Counted from the stretch's first letter, positions 43,394 to 52,396 are shown. The stretch is DNA of 64,000 bases from Nguyenibacter vanlangensis (GCF_038719015.1 NZ_CP152276.1:1622001-1686000), one strand, 5' to 3'. The notes: generated from the letters alone by a model not told the origin. Made by a program: numbers and translations.

Positions 43394-44142
43394 TCAGACG
43401 TTGCTCACACCGCCATCGACGACCATGTCGGAACCGGTCATGAACGAACTTTCGTCCGAGGCGAGGAAGAGGGCCGCGTTGGCCAGTTCCTCGGGCCGTC
43501 CCAGCCGGAGCATCGGGGTGTATCGTGCATAGCCCTCGCGGATCGCGGCGGCCTCTTCGGTCGTGCCGGCCTGGGAATCGAGGATCGGCGTGTCCACGAC
43601 GCCTGGGCTCAACGTATTGGCGCGGATGCCATTATCGACGAATTCCGCCGCCCAGGTCCGCACATACGACCGCAGCGCCGCCTTGGTGGCCGCATAGGTC
43701 GAATGGTTCGCCAGCCCCATGTCGTGCATGGCCGAGGATACCAGGATAATCGACCCGCCACGCCCCATCATCGGCAGCATCTTCTGCACCAGGAACAGGG
43801 GGCACGGCAATTCAGGTCGAAGGTGCGGGCATAATGGTCCGGCGTGATGTCGGGCAGCTTCACCTGCTCCGTGATGCCGGCATTGGACACGACGACGTCG
43901 ACCCTGCCCGCGTCGGCGCGGACGGCCCCCGCGATACGGTCGATGTCCTCCAGCCGGGTCAGGTCCGCCGCGATGGCGGTGACGTTGGCGCCGATCTCCC
44001 TCGCCGCCGCGTCCAATGCGTCGCGGCGCCGGGCTGTGATGAAGACCTGCGCGCCTTCGGCGGCGAAACGGCGGGCGATTGCCAGCCCGATTCCGCTATT
44101 GCCTCCGGTTACGACGGCGATCTTGCCTTTAAGTCTCGACAT
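43394..44142 (-). pseudogene. Short-chain dehydrogenase/reductase with a one-base frameshift
   Basis: This is a 249-aa classical SDR in two reading frames. The 5' part (44142 down to about 43800) has MSRLKGKIAVVTGGNSGIGLA (TGxxxGIG coenzyme motif), then DVVVSNAGIT (the NAG motif) and ends FDLNCRAP. The 3' part resumes as LFLVQKMLP, ILVSSAMH, STYAATKAALRSYVRTWAAEF (catalytic Ser, Tyr and Lys) and the typical SPGVVDTP and DGGV end. The two join perfectly if one G is restored to the run GGGGG at 43798-43802. The break is therefore a homopolymer indel; a sequencing error is possible. The gene is divergent from a LysR regulator. Confidence 0.88.
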
Positions 44143-44331
44143 GATGTGTCCTTCGCTTGGGTGCATTCGACGATGTCGAGATAGGCCGACCTGTGCCGGC
44201 TGCTCAGTGCGCAGACGCGCGGAACGGTGGTGCGGAATCGATCCGGTCTTGCCCTTGGCACGATGCGTGCGGTCCGATAACGCAGGAACGGATTTGGAAA
44301 AGGCGCACCGCACGGTGCGGGATCGCACCAG

Positions 44332-45219
44332 ATGATCGAATGGGACGACGTCCGCTATTTCCTGGCCGTCGCGCGTGGCGGTTCGGTCCGCACAGCCGCC
44401 GCGCGGCTACGGGTGAACCATTCCACCGTGCTGCGTCGCATCGCGCAGCTGGAGGCACGGCTGGGAGCGCAGATGTTCGAAAAACTGCCGTCGGGCTATC
44501 GCCTGACGGAGGCCGGCCAGGACATCCTTGAATTCGCGGCCCAGATGGAAGCGTCATCGCACCGGCTGGAGACGCGAATCTTCGGTCGCGACCAGGGCGT
44601 GCGCGGGGTGCTGCGCGTCACGATGGCGCCGACGCTGGCCACGCACCTGCTGATGCCGGACTTCGCCGAATTCGCGCGCCTGCATCCCGAGGTCGAGATG
44701 GAGATCCTGTCGTCCGACGCACCGGTCAACCTGACCAACCGCGAAGCCGACATCGCCCTGCGGGTCGTCCATGACCGCACGACCCTGCCGCCCAATCTGC
44801 ATGGATTGAAGGGGCCGGAACTATTCGACGGCGTCTATCTGTCCCGCGACCGGCTGGCCGCGCGGGACGCGGGTGAGGCTGTGCGCTGGATCGTCAAGAA
44901 CGGGGCCGCCATGCCGGACCTGGCGCGCGCAGGCGATATCCGCGCGGCTGGGGTGCCGTTCCGGACCACGGATGCCGGGGCGCAGATCGTGGCGGCGCGG
45001 CAGGGGCTGGGAATGGCGGTGCTGCCCTGCTTCGTCGGCGATGCCGAACCGCTGCTGGTCAGGGCGCCGGGCGCGGCACTGCACCGGCACGGCACGCTGT
45101 GGCTTCTGACGCAGGGCGAGACGCGCAAGACGAAGCGCGTGCGGCTGTTTACCGCGTTCATTGCCCGCCGGCTGGCCGCTCATGCGTCGCGTCTCGCGGG
45201 AATGCCGCCCGGCGGCTGA
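44332..45219 (+). CDS. LysR-family regulator next to the SDR gene
   Basis: This 295-aa regulator has the winged HTH WDDVRYFLAVARGGSVRTAAARLRVNHSTVLRRIAQLEARLGAQMFEKLPSGYRLTEAGQDIL, with VNHSTVLRRIAQLE as the recognition helix, a variant seen in the LysR branch near SDR genes. The effector domain follows (GVLRVTMAPTLATHLLMPDFAEF...). It is divergent from the SDR with a 189-bp gap and is the likely regulator of it. 106 bp downstream lies an F420-dependent-reductase-like gene. Confidence 0.88.
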   Translation: MIEWDDVRYFLAVARGGSVRTAAARLRVNHSTVLRRIAQLEARLGAQMFEKLPSGYRLTEAGQDILEFAAQMEASSHRLETRIFGRDQGVRGVLRVTMAPTLATHLLMPDFAEFARLHPEVEMEILSSDAPVNLTNREADIALRVVHDRTTLPPNLHGLKGPELFDGVYLSRDRLAARDAGEAVRWIVKNGAAMPDLARAGDIRAAGVPFRTTDAGAQIVAARQGLGMAVLPCFVGDAEPLLVRAPGAALHRHGTLWLLTQGETRKTKRVRLFTAFIARRLAAHASRLAGMPPGG

Positions 45220-45325
45220 CCTACGGTGCATCGGCGCACAGCCCCTGTCGAGAATTGGCCAGTCGCTCCCGGCCGCGGACGCGTCCAGAACGATGGGGAC
45301 GTTTGTCAGAATCGGGAGCAACAGG

Positions 45326-45925
45326 ATGAGCTATGCGATCATCGGCTTCGGTGCGGTCGGCCAGGCCCTGGCCCGTGCCTTCGCCCGCACGGGGGTCGCC
45401 GTCACTGTGGCGAGCCGGCGGCCGCCCGAGGCACTGGCGCCGCAGGCCAGGGCGATCGGACCGACGATCGCCCCCAGGCCGTTGCGCGACGCGCTGGCGG
45501 CCGAGACCATCATTCTGGCGATCCCGTTCGCGGCCTATCCGGAAATCGCAAAGGCGGGCGGAGACTGGCAGGGCCGGATCGTGATCGACGCGACCAATGC
45601 CTTCGGCGTCCCGTCGGAGGAACTGGGCGGCCGCCCGTCCTCGGTGGCGATCGCCCAGGCGTTGCCCGGCGCCCGGCTGGTGAAAGGGTTCAATCACCTG
45701 CCCGCCGGGGTGTTGGCCAGTGACCCGGCCGGTCATGGCGGCCGGCGGGTGGTCTTCCTGTCGGGCGACGACGATGGCGCGACGGCGCGGGTGGCCGCCC
45801 TGGTCGAGCGGCTGGGCTTCGCGCCGGTCGGATTGGGCAGGCTTGAGGAAGGCGGCCTGCTGGTGCAGGCGCGGGGACACACATGGGCGCCGCTGATCTT
45901 TCAGGACCTCGTCAAGTTCACGTAG
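45326..45925 (+). CDS. NADPH-dependent F420 reductase-like protein (NAD(P)-binding)
   Basis: This 199-aa protein has a Rossmann opening SYAIIGFGAVGQALARAFARTGVAVTVASRRPPE and then LAIPFAAYPEIAKAGGDWQGRIVIDATNAFG, GARLVKGFNHLPAGVLASDPAGHGGRRVVFLSGDDD, as in the F420H2:NADP+ oxidoreductase (Fno)/YodC-like group. Bacteria without F420 use these proteins as unassigned NADP-dependent oxidoreductases, so I do not claim F420. ATG 45326 has GGGAGC upstream. It shares the SDR/LysR neighbourhood and might reduce a small carbonyl compound. Confidence 0.85.
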   Translation: MSYAIIGFGAVGQALARAFARTGVAVTVASRRPPEALAPQARAIGPTIAPRPLRDALAAETIILAIPFAAYPEIAKAGGDWQGRIVIDATNAFGVPSEELGGRPSSVAIAQALPGARLVKGFNHLPAGVLASDPAGHGGRRVVFLSGDDDGATARVAALVERLGFAPVGLGRLEEGGLLVQARGHTWAPLIFQDLVKFT

Positions 45926-46002
45926 CGTCGGGACTCACATGAATCCAACGGTTGAGCGTTTCTTATGAGAATTTCCCGGATCAGCAGGCCGCCAGAGCAG
46001 AT

Positions 46003-46030
46003 CCCGTTCAAACGGAGTCGTTTGAACGGG
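46003..46030. terminator. Hairpin between the F420-reductase-like gene and the SsuB gene
   Basis: An 11-bp perfect stem (CCCGTTCAAAC at 46003-46013 and its complement at 46020-46030) with loop GGAGTC lies in the 229-bp gap between convergent genes. It lacks a U-tract on either side, so it is a possible bidirectional terminator or stem-loop. Confidence 0.4.
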
Positions 46031-46154
46031 CAAAGATGCTCGATAAAATAACGACACTCGGCGGGCAACCGGCCCCGACCGCGATTTGGCGTGGGCCAAG
46101 CGTAAGGTCCGGTCTTTTCACCTGCCGTCAGTCGAGCGAAACGGAGAATTGGCA

Positions 46155-46901
46155 TCAGCCGTCATGTACGCCCAGCGCGTCCAGCAGCATGGCGCGCAGG
46201 CGTTCGAATTCCGGATCGGCGTGGCGGCGCGGACGGGCCAGTTCGACGGGAACATCGGTCCGGATCCGGCCGCGTTCCAGCACCACCGCCCGGTCGGCCA
46301 GCAGCAATGCCTCGTCCACGTCATGGGTCACCAGCAGGACCGCGCAGCGATGGCGCGTCCACAGGTCCGAGACCAGGCGCTGCATCTTCAGCCGCGTCAG
46401 CGCGTCCAGCGCGGCGAAGGGCTCGTCCAGCAGCAGGAAATCCGGTTCGCGCACCAGGGCGCGCGCCAGGGCGGCGCGCTGCGCCTCCCCCCCGGACAGG
46501 GTCAGCGGCCAGGAATCGATCCTGTGGCCCAGCCCGACTTCCCGCAGGACCTCCGCCGCGCGGTCCCGCCGGTCGGCGCCATCCTGTCCCAGCACGACAT
46601 TCTGCCATGTCCGCTTCCATGGCAGCAGCCGGCTTTCCTGAAAGACCACCGAGACCTCGCGCGGCCGCGCCACGGTCCCTTCGGTGACAGGATCGAGCCC
46701 GGACAGGGTGCGCAGCAGGGTCGACTTGCCCGAACCGCTATGGCCGAGCAACGCCACGAATTCGCCCGGCGCGATCGCCAGGTCGAGACGGTCCAGCACC
46801 GCCGGCCCGTCGCCGAAGCGCCGGGTGAGCCCCTTGACGATGACGGCCTGGCCGGACCCGGCCCGACCAGATGTCCGCCGGGCGTCGGAAATCGCATTCA
46901 C
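46155..46901 (-). CDS. Sulfonate/taurine ABC transporter ATPase, SsuB-like
   Basis: This 248-aa ABC ATPase has Walker A GHSGSGKST, the Q-loop VVFQESRLLPWKRTW, the signature [15 protein letters not shown], Walker B FLLLDEPFAALD and the switch LLVTHD. The sequence FQESRLLPW and the loop RLTRLKMQ are typical of SsuB/TauB/NrtD importers. The GTG start overlaps the permease stop (GTGA). It would energise uptake of sulfonates with the permease at 46898 and the binding protein at 47968. Family assignment is secure; the ligand is inferred from neighbours. Confidence 0.92.
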   Translation of the reverse strand: MNAISDARRTSGRAGSGQAVIVKGLTRRFGDGPAVLDRLDLAIAPGEFVALLGHSGSGKSTLLRTLSGLDPVTEGTVARPREVSVVFQESRLLPWKRTWQNVVLGQDGADRRDRAAEVLREVGLGHRIDSWPLTLSGGEAQRAALARALVREPDFLLLDEPFAALDALTRLKMQRLVSDLWTRHRCAVLLVTHDVDEALLLADRAVVLERGRIRTDVPVELARPRRHADPEFERLRAMLLDALGVHDG

Positions 46902-47794
46902 GACGCACGCCCGCCGCGATAGACCGGCCGCCAGGCCAGCAGGGTGGTTTCCAGAAGCCGGACGACCTGGTCCGAGGCAAGGCCGAGCAGACCGTAGATG
47001 ACCAGCCCCACCAGGATGATGTCCGTCCGCAGGAAATCCTGCGCGTCCATCATCATGTGGCCGATGCCGCTGTCGGCATTGACCTGCTCCGCCACCACCA
47101 GCATCAGCCAGGATATGCCGACCGCGAAACGCAGGCCGACCAGCAGGTCCGGCAGGGCGCCGGGCAGGATGACATCGCGGATCGTGCGGCCCCGCGACAG
47201 GCCCAGCGTACGGGCCATTTCCAGCAATTTGGGATCGATGGCGCGGATCCCCTTGTGCAGGTTGAGGTAGATCGGAAAGGTCGCGCCCAGCGCCACCAGA
47301 AGGATCTTCGGCGTCTCGCCGATACCGAACCAGAGGATGAACAGCGGCACCAGGGCCAGGGCCGGCAGCGTGCGCAGGATCTGCAGCGGCGCATCGACGA
47401 CATCCTCGCCCAGGCGCGACAGGCCCGAGACCAGGGCCAGGCCGACGCCGGCCACCAGCGCCAGCCCCAACCCGCCGGCGGCGCGGATCAGCGACACCGA
47501 CAGGTTGGCCGCCAGCGTGCCGTCCCGCATCAGCGACCAGCCGGTCGCCGCGATCTGAGCGGGCGACGCGACCAGCCGGGTGGAAAGCAGGCCGGACGCG
47601 CACGCCAACTGCCATAGCACCACCAGCAGAACGGGCGAGGCGAAGCGCCTGAAGGAGAGGCGGACCGGGATGCCCGGCAGGCGCCGCGCGACTGTCCGAC
47701 CCTGGGTTCCGATCCGGATGCCGATCCGAGTGCCGATCCGAGTGCCAATTCGAGTGCCAATTCGAGTGCCAATTCGAGTGATTGTCTCCGACAT
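46898..47794 (-). CDS. Sulfonate ABC transporter permease, SsuC-like, with N-terminal RIGT repeats
   Basis: This 298-aa permease has about six transmembrane helices. PVLLVVLWQLACASGLL is helix 1, and the EAA loop EMARTLGLSRGRTIRDVILPGALPDLLVGLRFAVGISW is characteristic of SsuC/TauC. The first about 30 residues are unusual: TRIGTRIGTRIGTRIGTRIGIRIGT, encoded by six tandem 12-bp units at 47711-47782. It overlaps the ATPase gene by four bases and faces the binding-protein gene. The stretch after it supplies normal helix topology, so the repeat is a cytosolic addition, not a signal. It is part of the first sulfonate importer. Confidence 0.92.
   Translation of the reverse strand: MSETITRIGTRIGTRIGTRIGTRIGIRIGTQGRTVARRLPGIPVRLSFRRFASPVLLVVLWQLACASGLLSTRLVASPAQIAATGWSLMRDGTLAANLSVSLIRAAGGLGLALVAGVGLALVSGLSRLGEDVVDAPLQILRTLPALALVPLFILWFGIGETPKILLVALGATFPIYLNLHKGIRAIDPKLLEMARTLGLSRGRTIRDVILPGALPDLLVGLRFAVGISWLMLVVAEQVNADSGIGHMMMDAQDFLRTDIILVGLVIYGLLGLASDQVVRLLETTLLAWRPVYRGGRAS
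47711..47782 (-). repeat. Six tandem 12-bp units in the SsuC-like gene
   Basis: Units of 12 bp (GATCCGAGTGCC/AATTCGAGTGCC and variants) repeat six times: 47711, 47723, 47735, 47747, 47759 and 47771. They encode RIGT repeats at the protein N-terminus. Because the unit is a multiple of three, slippage would change repeat number without breaking the frame. Confidence 0.92.
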
Positions 47795-47862
47795 AGGCGA
47801 ATGCTCCGCGGCAAAGGGCGACGTTCCACACAGATTTATATAAATTACATACCAACGTCAGG

Positions 47863-47875
47863 TGAATTTAATTCA
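47863..47875. promoter_or_regulatory. Short palindrome in the divergent sulfonate transporter promoter
   Basis: TGAATTTAATTCA is a 13-bp perfect dyad in the A/T-rich region between the permease and binding-protein starts (47794 and 47968). It is a possible regulator site; the gap is also the likely promoter for both directions. Confidence 0.35.
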
Positions 47876-47967
47876 TACAAAACTTTATCGTGATTTAATT
47901 GTATCGCACAGCGGCCGGCGGCAAGATCGGCCGGAGACATGGCCAGGGGCATGGCCCGAGACATGAT

Positions 47968-48951
47968 ATGAGCCAGAAACATGGTACAAGAGTGACGTCC
48001 TTGCCTTTCCCGCTGCAGACCGCGAGGCGTCTCGCCTTGGCCTTTCTCTTCGGCCTGTCCTGCCCCCTGGCGACGGCCCGGGCCGGGGACGAACTCGTCG
48101 TCGCGGATCAGAAAGGACAGCAGAAGGCGCTGCTGGACGCGGCCGGTGTCGACCGGGACCTGCCCTATCGCATCCGCTGGACCGAATTCGAGGCCGCGGC
48201 ACCCCTGTTGCAGGCGCTCGGCGCGGGCGCGGTCGATACCGGCATCGCCGGCGACGGCCCGTTCCTGTTCGCCTGGGGCTCCGGCCTGCCCGTGAAAGCC
48301 GCCTTCCTGCTGCCGCCGCGCGGCGGCGGACGGGCGACGGCGGTCGTGGTCGCGGCCGGCTCGCCAATCCACGACGCCGCAGGGCTTTCGGGCAAGCGGA
48401 TCGCCACCGGACGCGGCTCGATCGGGCATCTGCTGCTGCTGCGCCTGATCCAGAGCGGCGCGATTCCGCCGCCCGCGCCCCGCATCGTGTTCCTGACCCC
48501 GGCTCAGGCCAAGGCCGCGCTCGACGCCGGCAACCTGGACGCCTGGTCGACCTGGGAGCCTTATGTGTCTCTGGAGGTGCTGCGCGGCCACGGGCATGTG
48601 GTGGTGGACGGGAGTGGTCTCCTGCCCGGCAACAGTTTCTTCGTCGCCAACCAGGCGGCGCTGGCGCACAAGCGTGCGCAATTGGCCGATTTCTACCGGC
48701 GCGTCACCCGGGCCTATGCCTGGGGGCACGCCCATCTGGCGGACTATGCCGCGATCCTGGCGCGGCAGACAGGACTGCCGGACGACGTGGCCCTGGCCGT
48801 CGCCGAAAAACAGATCGCGGCACCCGTGCCGCTGGATCATCATGTGGTTGCGCAGGAGCAGGCGACTCTGGACAGTTATCGCAAGGCCGGGCTGGTATCG
48901 GGCACGGACGCCCTGCCCACGGCCTTCGACGAAAGCCTTGCCGCGCCTTGA
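47968..48951 (+). CDS. Sulfonate ABC transporter substrate-binding protein, SsuA-like
   Basis: This 327-aa protein has a basic, hydrophobic Sec signal (PLQTARRLALAFLFGLSCPLATARAGDE) and the SsuA core: ELVVADQKGQQKALLDAAG, PYRIRWTEFEAAAPLLQALGAGAVDTGIAGDGPFLFA and LAGLSGKRIATGRGSIGHLLLLRLI. The ligand-binding region ending in AGNLDAWSTWEPYVSL is typical of aliphatic sulfonate-binding proteins. It should deliver sulfonates to the SsuC/SsuB pair on the other strand. ATG 47968 is chosen; a GTG at 47992 and upstream frames to 47899 exist. It is followed after 50 bp by an SfnB-like monooxygenase. Confidence 0.88.
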   Translation: MSQKHGTRVTSLPFPLQTARRLALAFLFGLSCPLATARAGDELVVADQKGQQKALLDAAGVDRDLPYRIRWTEFEAAAPLLQALGAGAVDTGIAGDGPFLFAWGSGLPVKAAFLLPPRGGGRATAVVVAAGSPIHDAAGLSGKRIATGRGSIGHLLLLRLIQSGAIPPPAPRIVFLTPAQAKAALDAGNLDAWSTWEPYVSLEVLRGHGHVVVDGSGLLPGNSFFVANQAALAHKRAQLADFYRRVTRAYAWGHAHLADYAAILARQTGLPDDVALAVAEKQIAAPVPLDHHVVAQEQATLDSYRKAGLVSGTDALPTAFDESLAAP

Positions 48952-49001
48952 TCCCGACGACGGATACCAGGAAGACGGATACGAGGAAGGAGAACGAACG
49001 G

Positions 49002-50162
49002 ATGGACACGCTACCGGTCGCACCGACGCGGCATGACACGCCGGACTGGGCGGCGCTGGACCGGCTAGTGCCGCGCTTCGCGGCGCGGGCGGCGGAATAT
49101 GACCGCTCGGGCGAGATTGCGCTGGACAATCTGGCAGAGCTGCGCGACGCGGGTTTCCTGGCGCTGGCCTTGCCCCGCGCCCATGGCGGCCTGGCGATCG
49201 GGCTGCGCACGATGCTGGAGGTCGTCAGCCGCATCGCACGCGGCGACCCGTCCACCGCGCTGATCGTGTCGATGCAATATCTTCAGTCCGGCGCGATCGT
49301 CCGTTCGGATCGCTGGCCCGATGATGTCAAGATGGAACTGTTCCGCAGCATCACGCAAGAGGGGGCGCTGATCAACGCGCTGCGCGTCGAGCCCGAACTG
49401 GGCACGCCGGCGCGCGGCGGCCTGCCTGCCACCACCGTCCGGCAGGACGGCGCGACCTGGCGGATCAACGGGTGCAAGATCTTCTCGACCGGTTCGACGG
49501 CGTTGCGCTGGGGGGCGGTATGGGCGCGTACGGAGGGCGATACGCCGCGTGTCGGACAGGTGCTGGTGCCGCTGGACCTGCCCGGCGTACGGATCGAGAA
49601 AAGCTGGCACCAGATGGGCATGCGCGCGACCGGCAGTCACACCATCCGCTTCGAGGACGTGGCGATTCCCGAACGTTATCTGGTCAATCTCGCCCCGCCC
49701 GCCGCCGCGCCGGACGAAGCCGTGCAACTGGCCAGTTGGCATGCCGTCGTCATCGCGGCGCTCTATGACGGGGTGGCGCATGCCGCCCGCGACTGGCTGG
49801 TGGGCTTCCTGCATGACCGGGTGCCCACCAATCTGGGCGCGCCGCTGGCCAGCCTGCCGCGCTTTCAGGTCCTGCTCGGCGAGATCGACGCCCTGCTGCT
49901 GACCAACCGCGCCCTGATCGAGCACGCGCTGGCCCGCGAGGAGAGCGGCGAGCGCGCCGACACCGATGCCGGGCTGGTCAAGCATGTCGTGACCGAAAAC
50001 GCGATCGCCGCCGTCGGCAAGGCGGTGGCCGCGATCGGCAATCCGGGGCTAAGCCAGGACAATCCGCTGGAACGCCATTATCGCGACGTGCTGTGCGGAC
50101 GGATTCATACGCCCCAGGGCGACAGCGCCCTGATCGCCGCCGGCCGGTCCGCCCTGACGTAA
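49002..50162 (+). CDS. Acyl-CoA dehydrogenase-fold flavin monooxygenase, SfnB/DszC-like
   Basis: This 386-aa protein has the acyl-CoA dehydrogenase fold. N-terminal helices include LAELRDAGFLALALPRAHGGLAIGLRTMLEVVSRIARGDPSTALIVSMQYL; the middle part has the beta domain with INGCKIFSTGSTALRWGAVWAR and RIEKSWHQMGMRATGSHTIRFEDVAIP, a segment that is diagnostic of the SfnB/DszC group rather than fatty-acid dehydrogenases. The C-terminal part contains ERHYRDVLCGRIHTPQGD. Such proteins use reduced FMN to oxidise sulfones or sulfides in organosulfur catabolism. ATG 49002 has AAGGAG upstream. It follows an SsuA-like binding protein. Confidence 0.88.
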   Translation: MDTLPVAPTRHDTPDWAALDRLVPRFAARAAEYDRSGEIALDNLAELRDAGFLALALPRAHGGLAIGLRTMLEVVSRIARGDPSTALIVSMQYLQSGAIVRSDRWPDDVKMELFRSITQEGALINALRVEPELGTPARGGLPATTVRQDGATWRINGCKIFSTGSTALRWGAVWARTEGDTPRVGQVLVPLDLPGVRIEKSWHQMGMRATGSHTIRFEDVAIPERYLVNLAPPAAAPDEAVQLASWHAVVIAALYDGVAHAARDWLVGFLHDRVPTNLGAPLASLPRFQVLLGEIDALLLTNRALIEHALAREESGERADTDAGLVKHVVTENAIAAVGKAVAAIGNPGLSQDNPLERHYRDVLCGRIHTPQGDSALIAAGRSALT

Positions 50163-50198
50163 CAGGACGGACCGCATTGCCCGATCACGCCCGCCGGA

Positions 50199-51788
50199 TC
50201 ACTCCAGCACCGTGAAACCATGGGTTCCGTCGCGCTCCAACTGCGCGACCAGCCCGAATTCCCAGTCCAGATAGGCCTGCATCGCGGCGGCGGCGTTGTC
50301 GGTGCCCTCATAAGGCCGCTTGTAGACATCGTCGGCGCCGAACAGGGCGGTCGCGGGGTCGAGCCCGGTTTCCAGCCCCAGCCCGGCCTGCTGCCAGGCG
50401 CGGGTACCCCCGGCCAACACGCGGACATGCCTGCCCTGCCGCGCCAGTTCCGGCGCGGCCAGACGTGCAGCGAGTCCGTCGGGTGAGGTCAGCACGATCT
50501 CCCGCACCGTCTCCAGGGCCGGATGATCGGCCAGGCCGGTCCGGATCGCAAAGCGCGCGCCGGGGATATGGCCCCTGCGGAATTCAGGGCTGGTGGCCAG
50601 GTCGATCACCCATGCCTCATCCCGAAGCGCGGCCAGGTCCGACGGCGCGATCATTTCCACCTCGGGCGGAGACGCCGCCAGCAGGACCGGCTCCGGCCCG
50701 GACTCGCGCGGCAGGTCCGACCAGCCGTCCAGCACATAGACCTCGCGCCAGCCGAGTTGCCTCAGCCAATGACCGGTCATGCGGGCGCGCACCCCGTCAT
50801 CGTCCGTCAGCACGATCGTGCCGTGCCGCACGCCGATCCATTCGTCGGTCGCCTGGACAAGCTGGCCGCCCGGGGCGGAGCGGAAGCCGGCCAGGTGGCC
50901 ACGTTCGTATTCCTCGGGCGTGCGCACATCCAGCCGGTAGAGCGTGCGCGCCGGGTCCGCCAGCAACGCGGCCAGTGTATCGGCGCCGATCACGCGCACG
51001 CCCGTCCGCTCTGCCAGCGCGGCGGCATTCTGCCTGGCCAGGGCCGCGTTATCCCGCGTCACATCGCCCGCGCGGCGGGTCGCGCCGCGATCGAGCGCCA
51101 GGCCTTCCAGAGTCCAGCCGATCGTGCCGTTGCGCAGCGCCACGACCGGGTTGGGAATGCCGGCATTGATCAGCGACTGGGCGCCGATGATCGAGCGCGT
51201 GCGACCGGCGCAGTTCACCACCACCGTGGTATCGGCCGAGGGCGCGATGTCGCGCACGCGCAACGCCAGTTCCCCGCCGGGCACCGAACGGCCGCCCGGG
51301 ATCGACATGACATTGTATTCGCTGAAGCGTCGGGCATCGAGAATCACCAGATCATCGCCCCGCGCGATCCGGTCATGCAACGCCCGCGCCGGGATCGACG
51401 GCGTGTGGCGGACATGCTCGACCAGTTCGCCGAAGGCCTTGGACGGCACGTTGACGTCGATGAAGATCTCGCCGCCGGATTGCCGCCAGCCCGCCAACCC
51501 GCCTTCCAGGACGGCCACCTGGCTGTAGCCCAGCGTCGCCAGCACGGGCAGCGCCCGCGCCACGCGCCCCTCCCCGTCGTCATACAGCACGATCGGCGCA
51601 TCCCGGCGCGGGATCAGGCCGGCGATCCGTTCCTCGATCCGTCCCAGCGGCAGGTTGACGGCGAACAACGGATGGCCGGTCGCGAACGGCCCTTCCTCGC
51701 GCAGATCGAGCAGGGCGATTTCCTCGCCCTCGCGAAGACGGCGGCGGATTTCCTCCGGCGACAATGTGGACGCTGCGGAATGCGTCAT
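50199..51788 (-). CDS. Four-domain rhodanese-like protein
   Basis: This 529-aa cytosolic protein has four consecutive rhodanese domains (residues about 10-105, 130-230, 270-360 and 385-460). Domain 2 holds the only catalytic Cys, in the active-site loop NCAGRTRS. Domain 1 has LYDDGEGRVA, domain 3 LTDDDGVRAR and domain 4 LTSPDGLAAR in the same place, so they lack the sulfur-carrying Cys and are probably structural or regulatory. It is 3 bp downstream of the cysteine dioxygenase gene in the same operon and could handle persulfide or thiosulfate sulfur from organosulfur breakdown. Confidence 0.9.
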   Translation of the reverse strand: MTHSAASTLSPEEIRRRLREGEEIALLDLREEGPFATGHPLFAVNLPLGRIEERIAGLIPRRDAPIVLYDDGEGRVARALPVLATLGYSQVAVLEGGLAGWRQSGGEIFIDVNVPSKAFGELVEHVRHTPSIPARALHDRIARGDDLVILDARRFSEYNVMSIPGGRSVPGGELALRVRDIAPSADTTVVVNCAGRTRSIIGAQSLINAGIPNPVVALRNGTIGWTLEGLALDRGATRRAGDVTRDNAALARQNAAALAERTGVRVIGADTLAALLADPARTLYRLDVRTPEEYERGHLAGFRSAPGGQLVQATDEWIGVRHGTIVLTDDDGVRARMTGHWLRQLGWREVYVLDGWSDLPRESGPEPVLLAASPPEVEMIAPSDLAALRDEAWVIDLATSPEFRRGHIPGARFAIRTGLADHPALETVREIVLTSPDGLAARLAAPELARQGRHVRVLAGGTRAWQQAGLGLETGLDPATALFGADDVYKRPYEGTDNAAAAMQAYLDWEFGLVAQLERDGTHGFTVLE

Positions 51789-51791
51789 GGC

Positions 51792-52391
51792 CTAGTCGGC
51801 TCCCTTGTTCTTCGAGCGGTCCCACAGATTGGGCACCACCGCGCTGGAATAACCGGAGATGAAGCTTTTTTCCGTCCCTGTTTCGGGATCGTAGGTCGCA
51901 CGCGACACGCCGCCGATATTGTCGCCATAGACATGGATCGAAACCGACGTGCGATCCGCCAGGGCATTGGCGACCTGGTGGTAATCGTTCACGCCGGGGG
52001 CGAGAGATGCGACTTCGCCGGGCTCCAGGTCGCTTGTCTCGCCCGCGCGGAAGCGGCCGTCCGCGTCGCGGGCGAACTGGGTCTCGCGCTCGCGCCCGCG
52101 CAGCATACCGATCAGCCCCCAGACGCGATGATCATGCAGCGGCGTCTTCTGCCCCGGCCCCCAGACGAAGCTGACGACCGAAAACCGCTCCAGCGGATCG
52201 CAATGCAGCAGATACTGGCTATACCGCTCGGGATGCGGCCGGGCGAATTCCTCGGGCAGCCAGTCATCCTGCGCCACCAGTTCGCGCAGCAGCGCCGCAC
52301 CTTCGTGCTGGAGGGCCTCGCGGTCCAGCCCGCGTTCATGCAGCGCCGTGAAGCGGGTGACGAAATCCCTGAGTCGGGCAATGGATGTCAT
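51792..52391 (-). CDS. Cysteine dioxygenase-family thiol dioxygenase
   Basis: This 199-aa cupin has the thiol-dioxygenase iron site: PLHDHRVWGLIGMLRGRE gives HxH and NDYHQVAN the third His, with Arg and Tyr side chains around LLHCDPLERFSVVSFVWGPGQ. Bacterial members oxidise L-cysteine to cysteine sulfinate or act on 3-mercaptopropionate. I cannot separate the two from sequence, although a Cys-Tyr crosslink position is not obvious. ATG 52391 is chosen; the open frame extends to 52586 but is a shadow. It lies between the aldolase gene (52397) and the rhodanese gene, with gaps of five and three bases. Confidence 0.9.
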   Translation of the reverse strand: MTSIARLRDFVTRFTALHERGLDREALQHEGAALLRELVAQDDWLPEEFARPHPERYSQYLLHCDPLERFSVVSFVWGPGQKTPLHDHRVWGLIGMLRGRERETQFARDADGRFRAGETSDLEPGEVASLAPGVNDYHQVANALADRTSVSIHVYGDNIGGVSRATYDPETGTEKSFISGYSSAVVPNLWDRSKNKGAD

Positions 52392-52396
52392 GTCGG

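Noticed and set aside
47711..47782. CRISPR array
   Set aside because: Units are only 12 bp, contiguous without spacers and inside a coding region; this is a tandem repeat.
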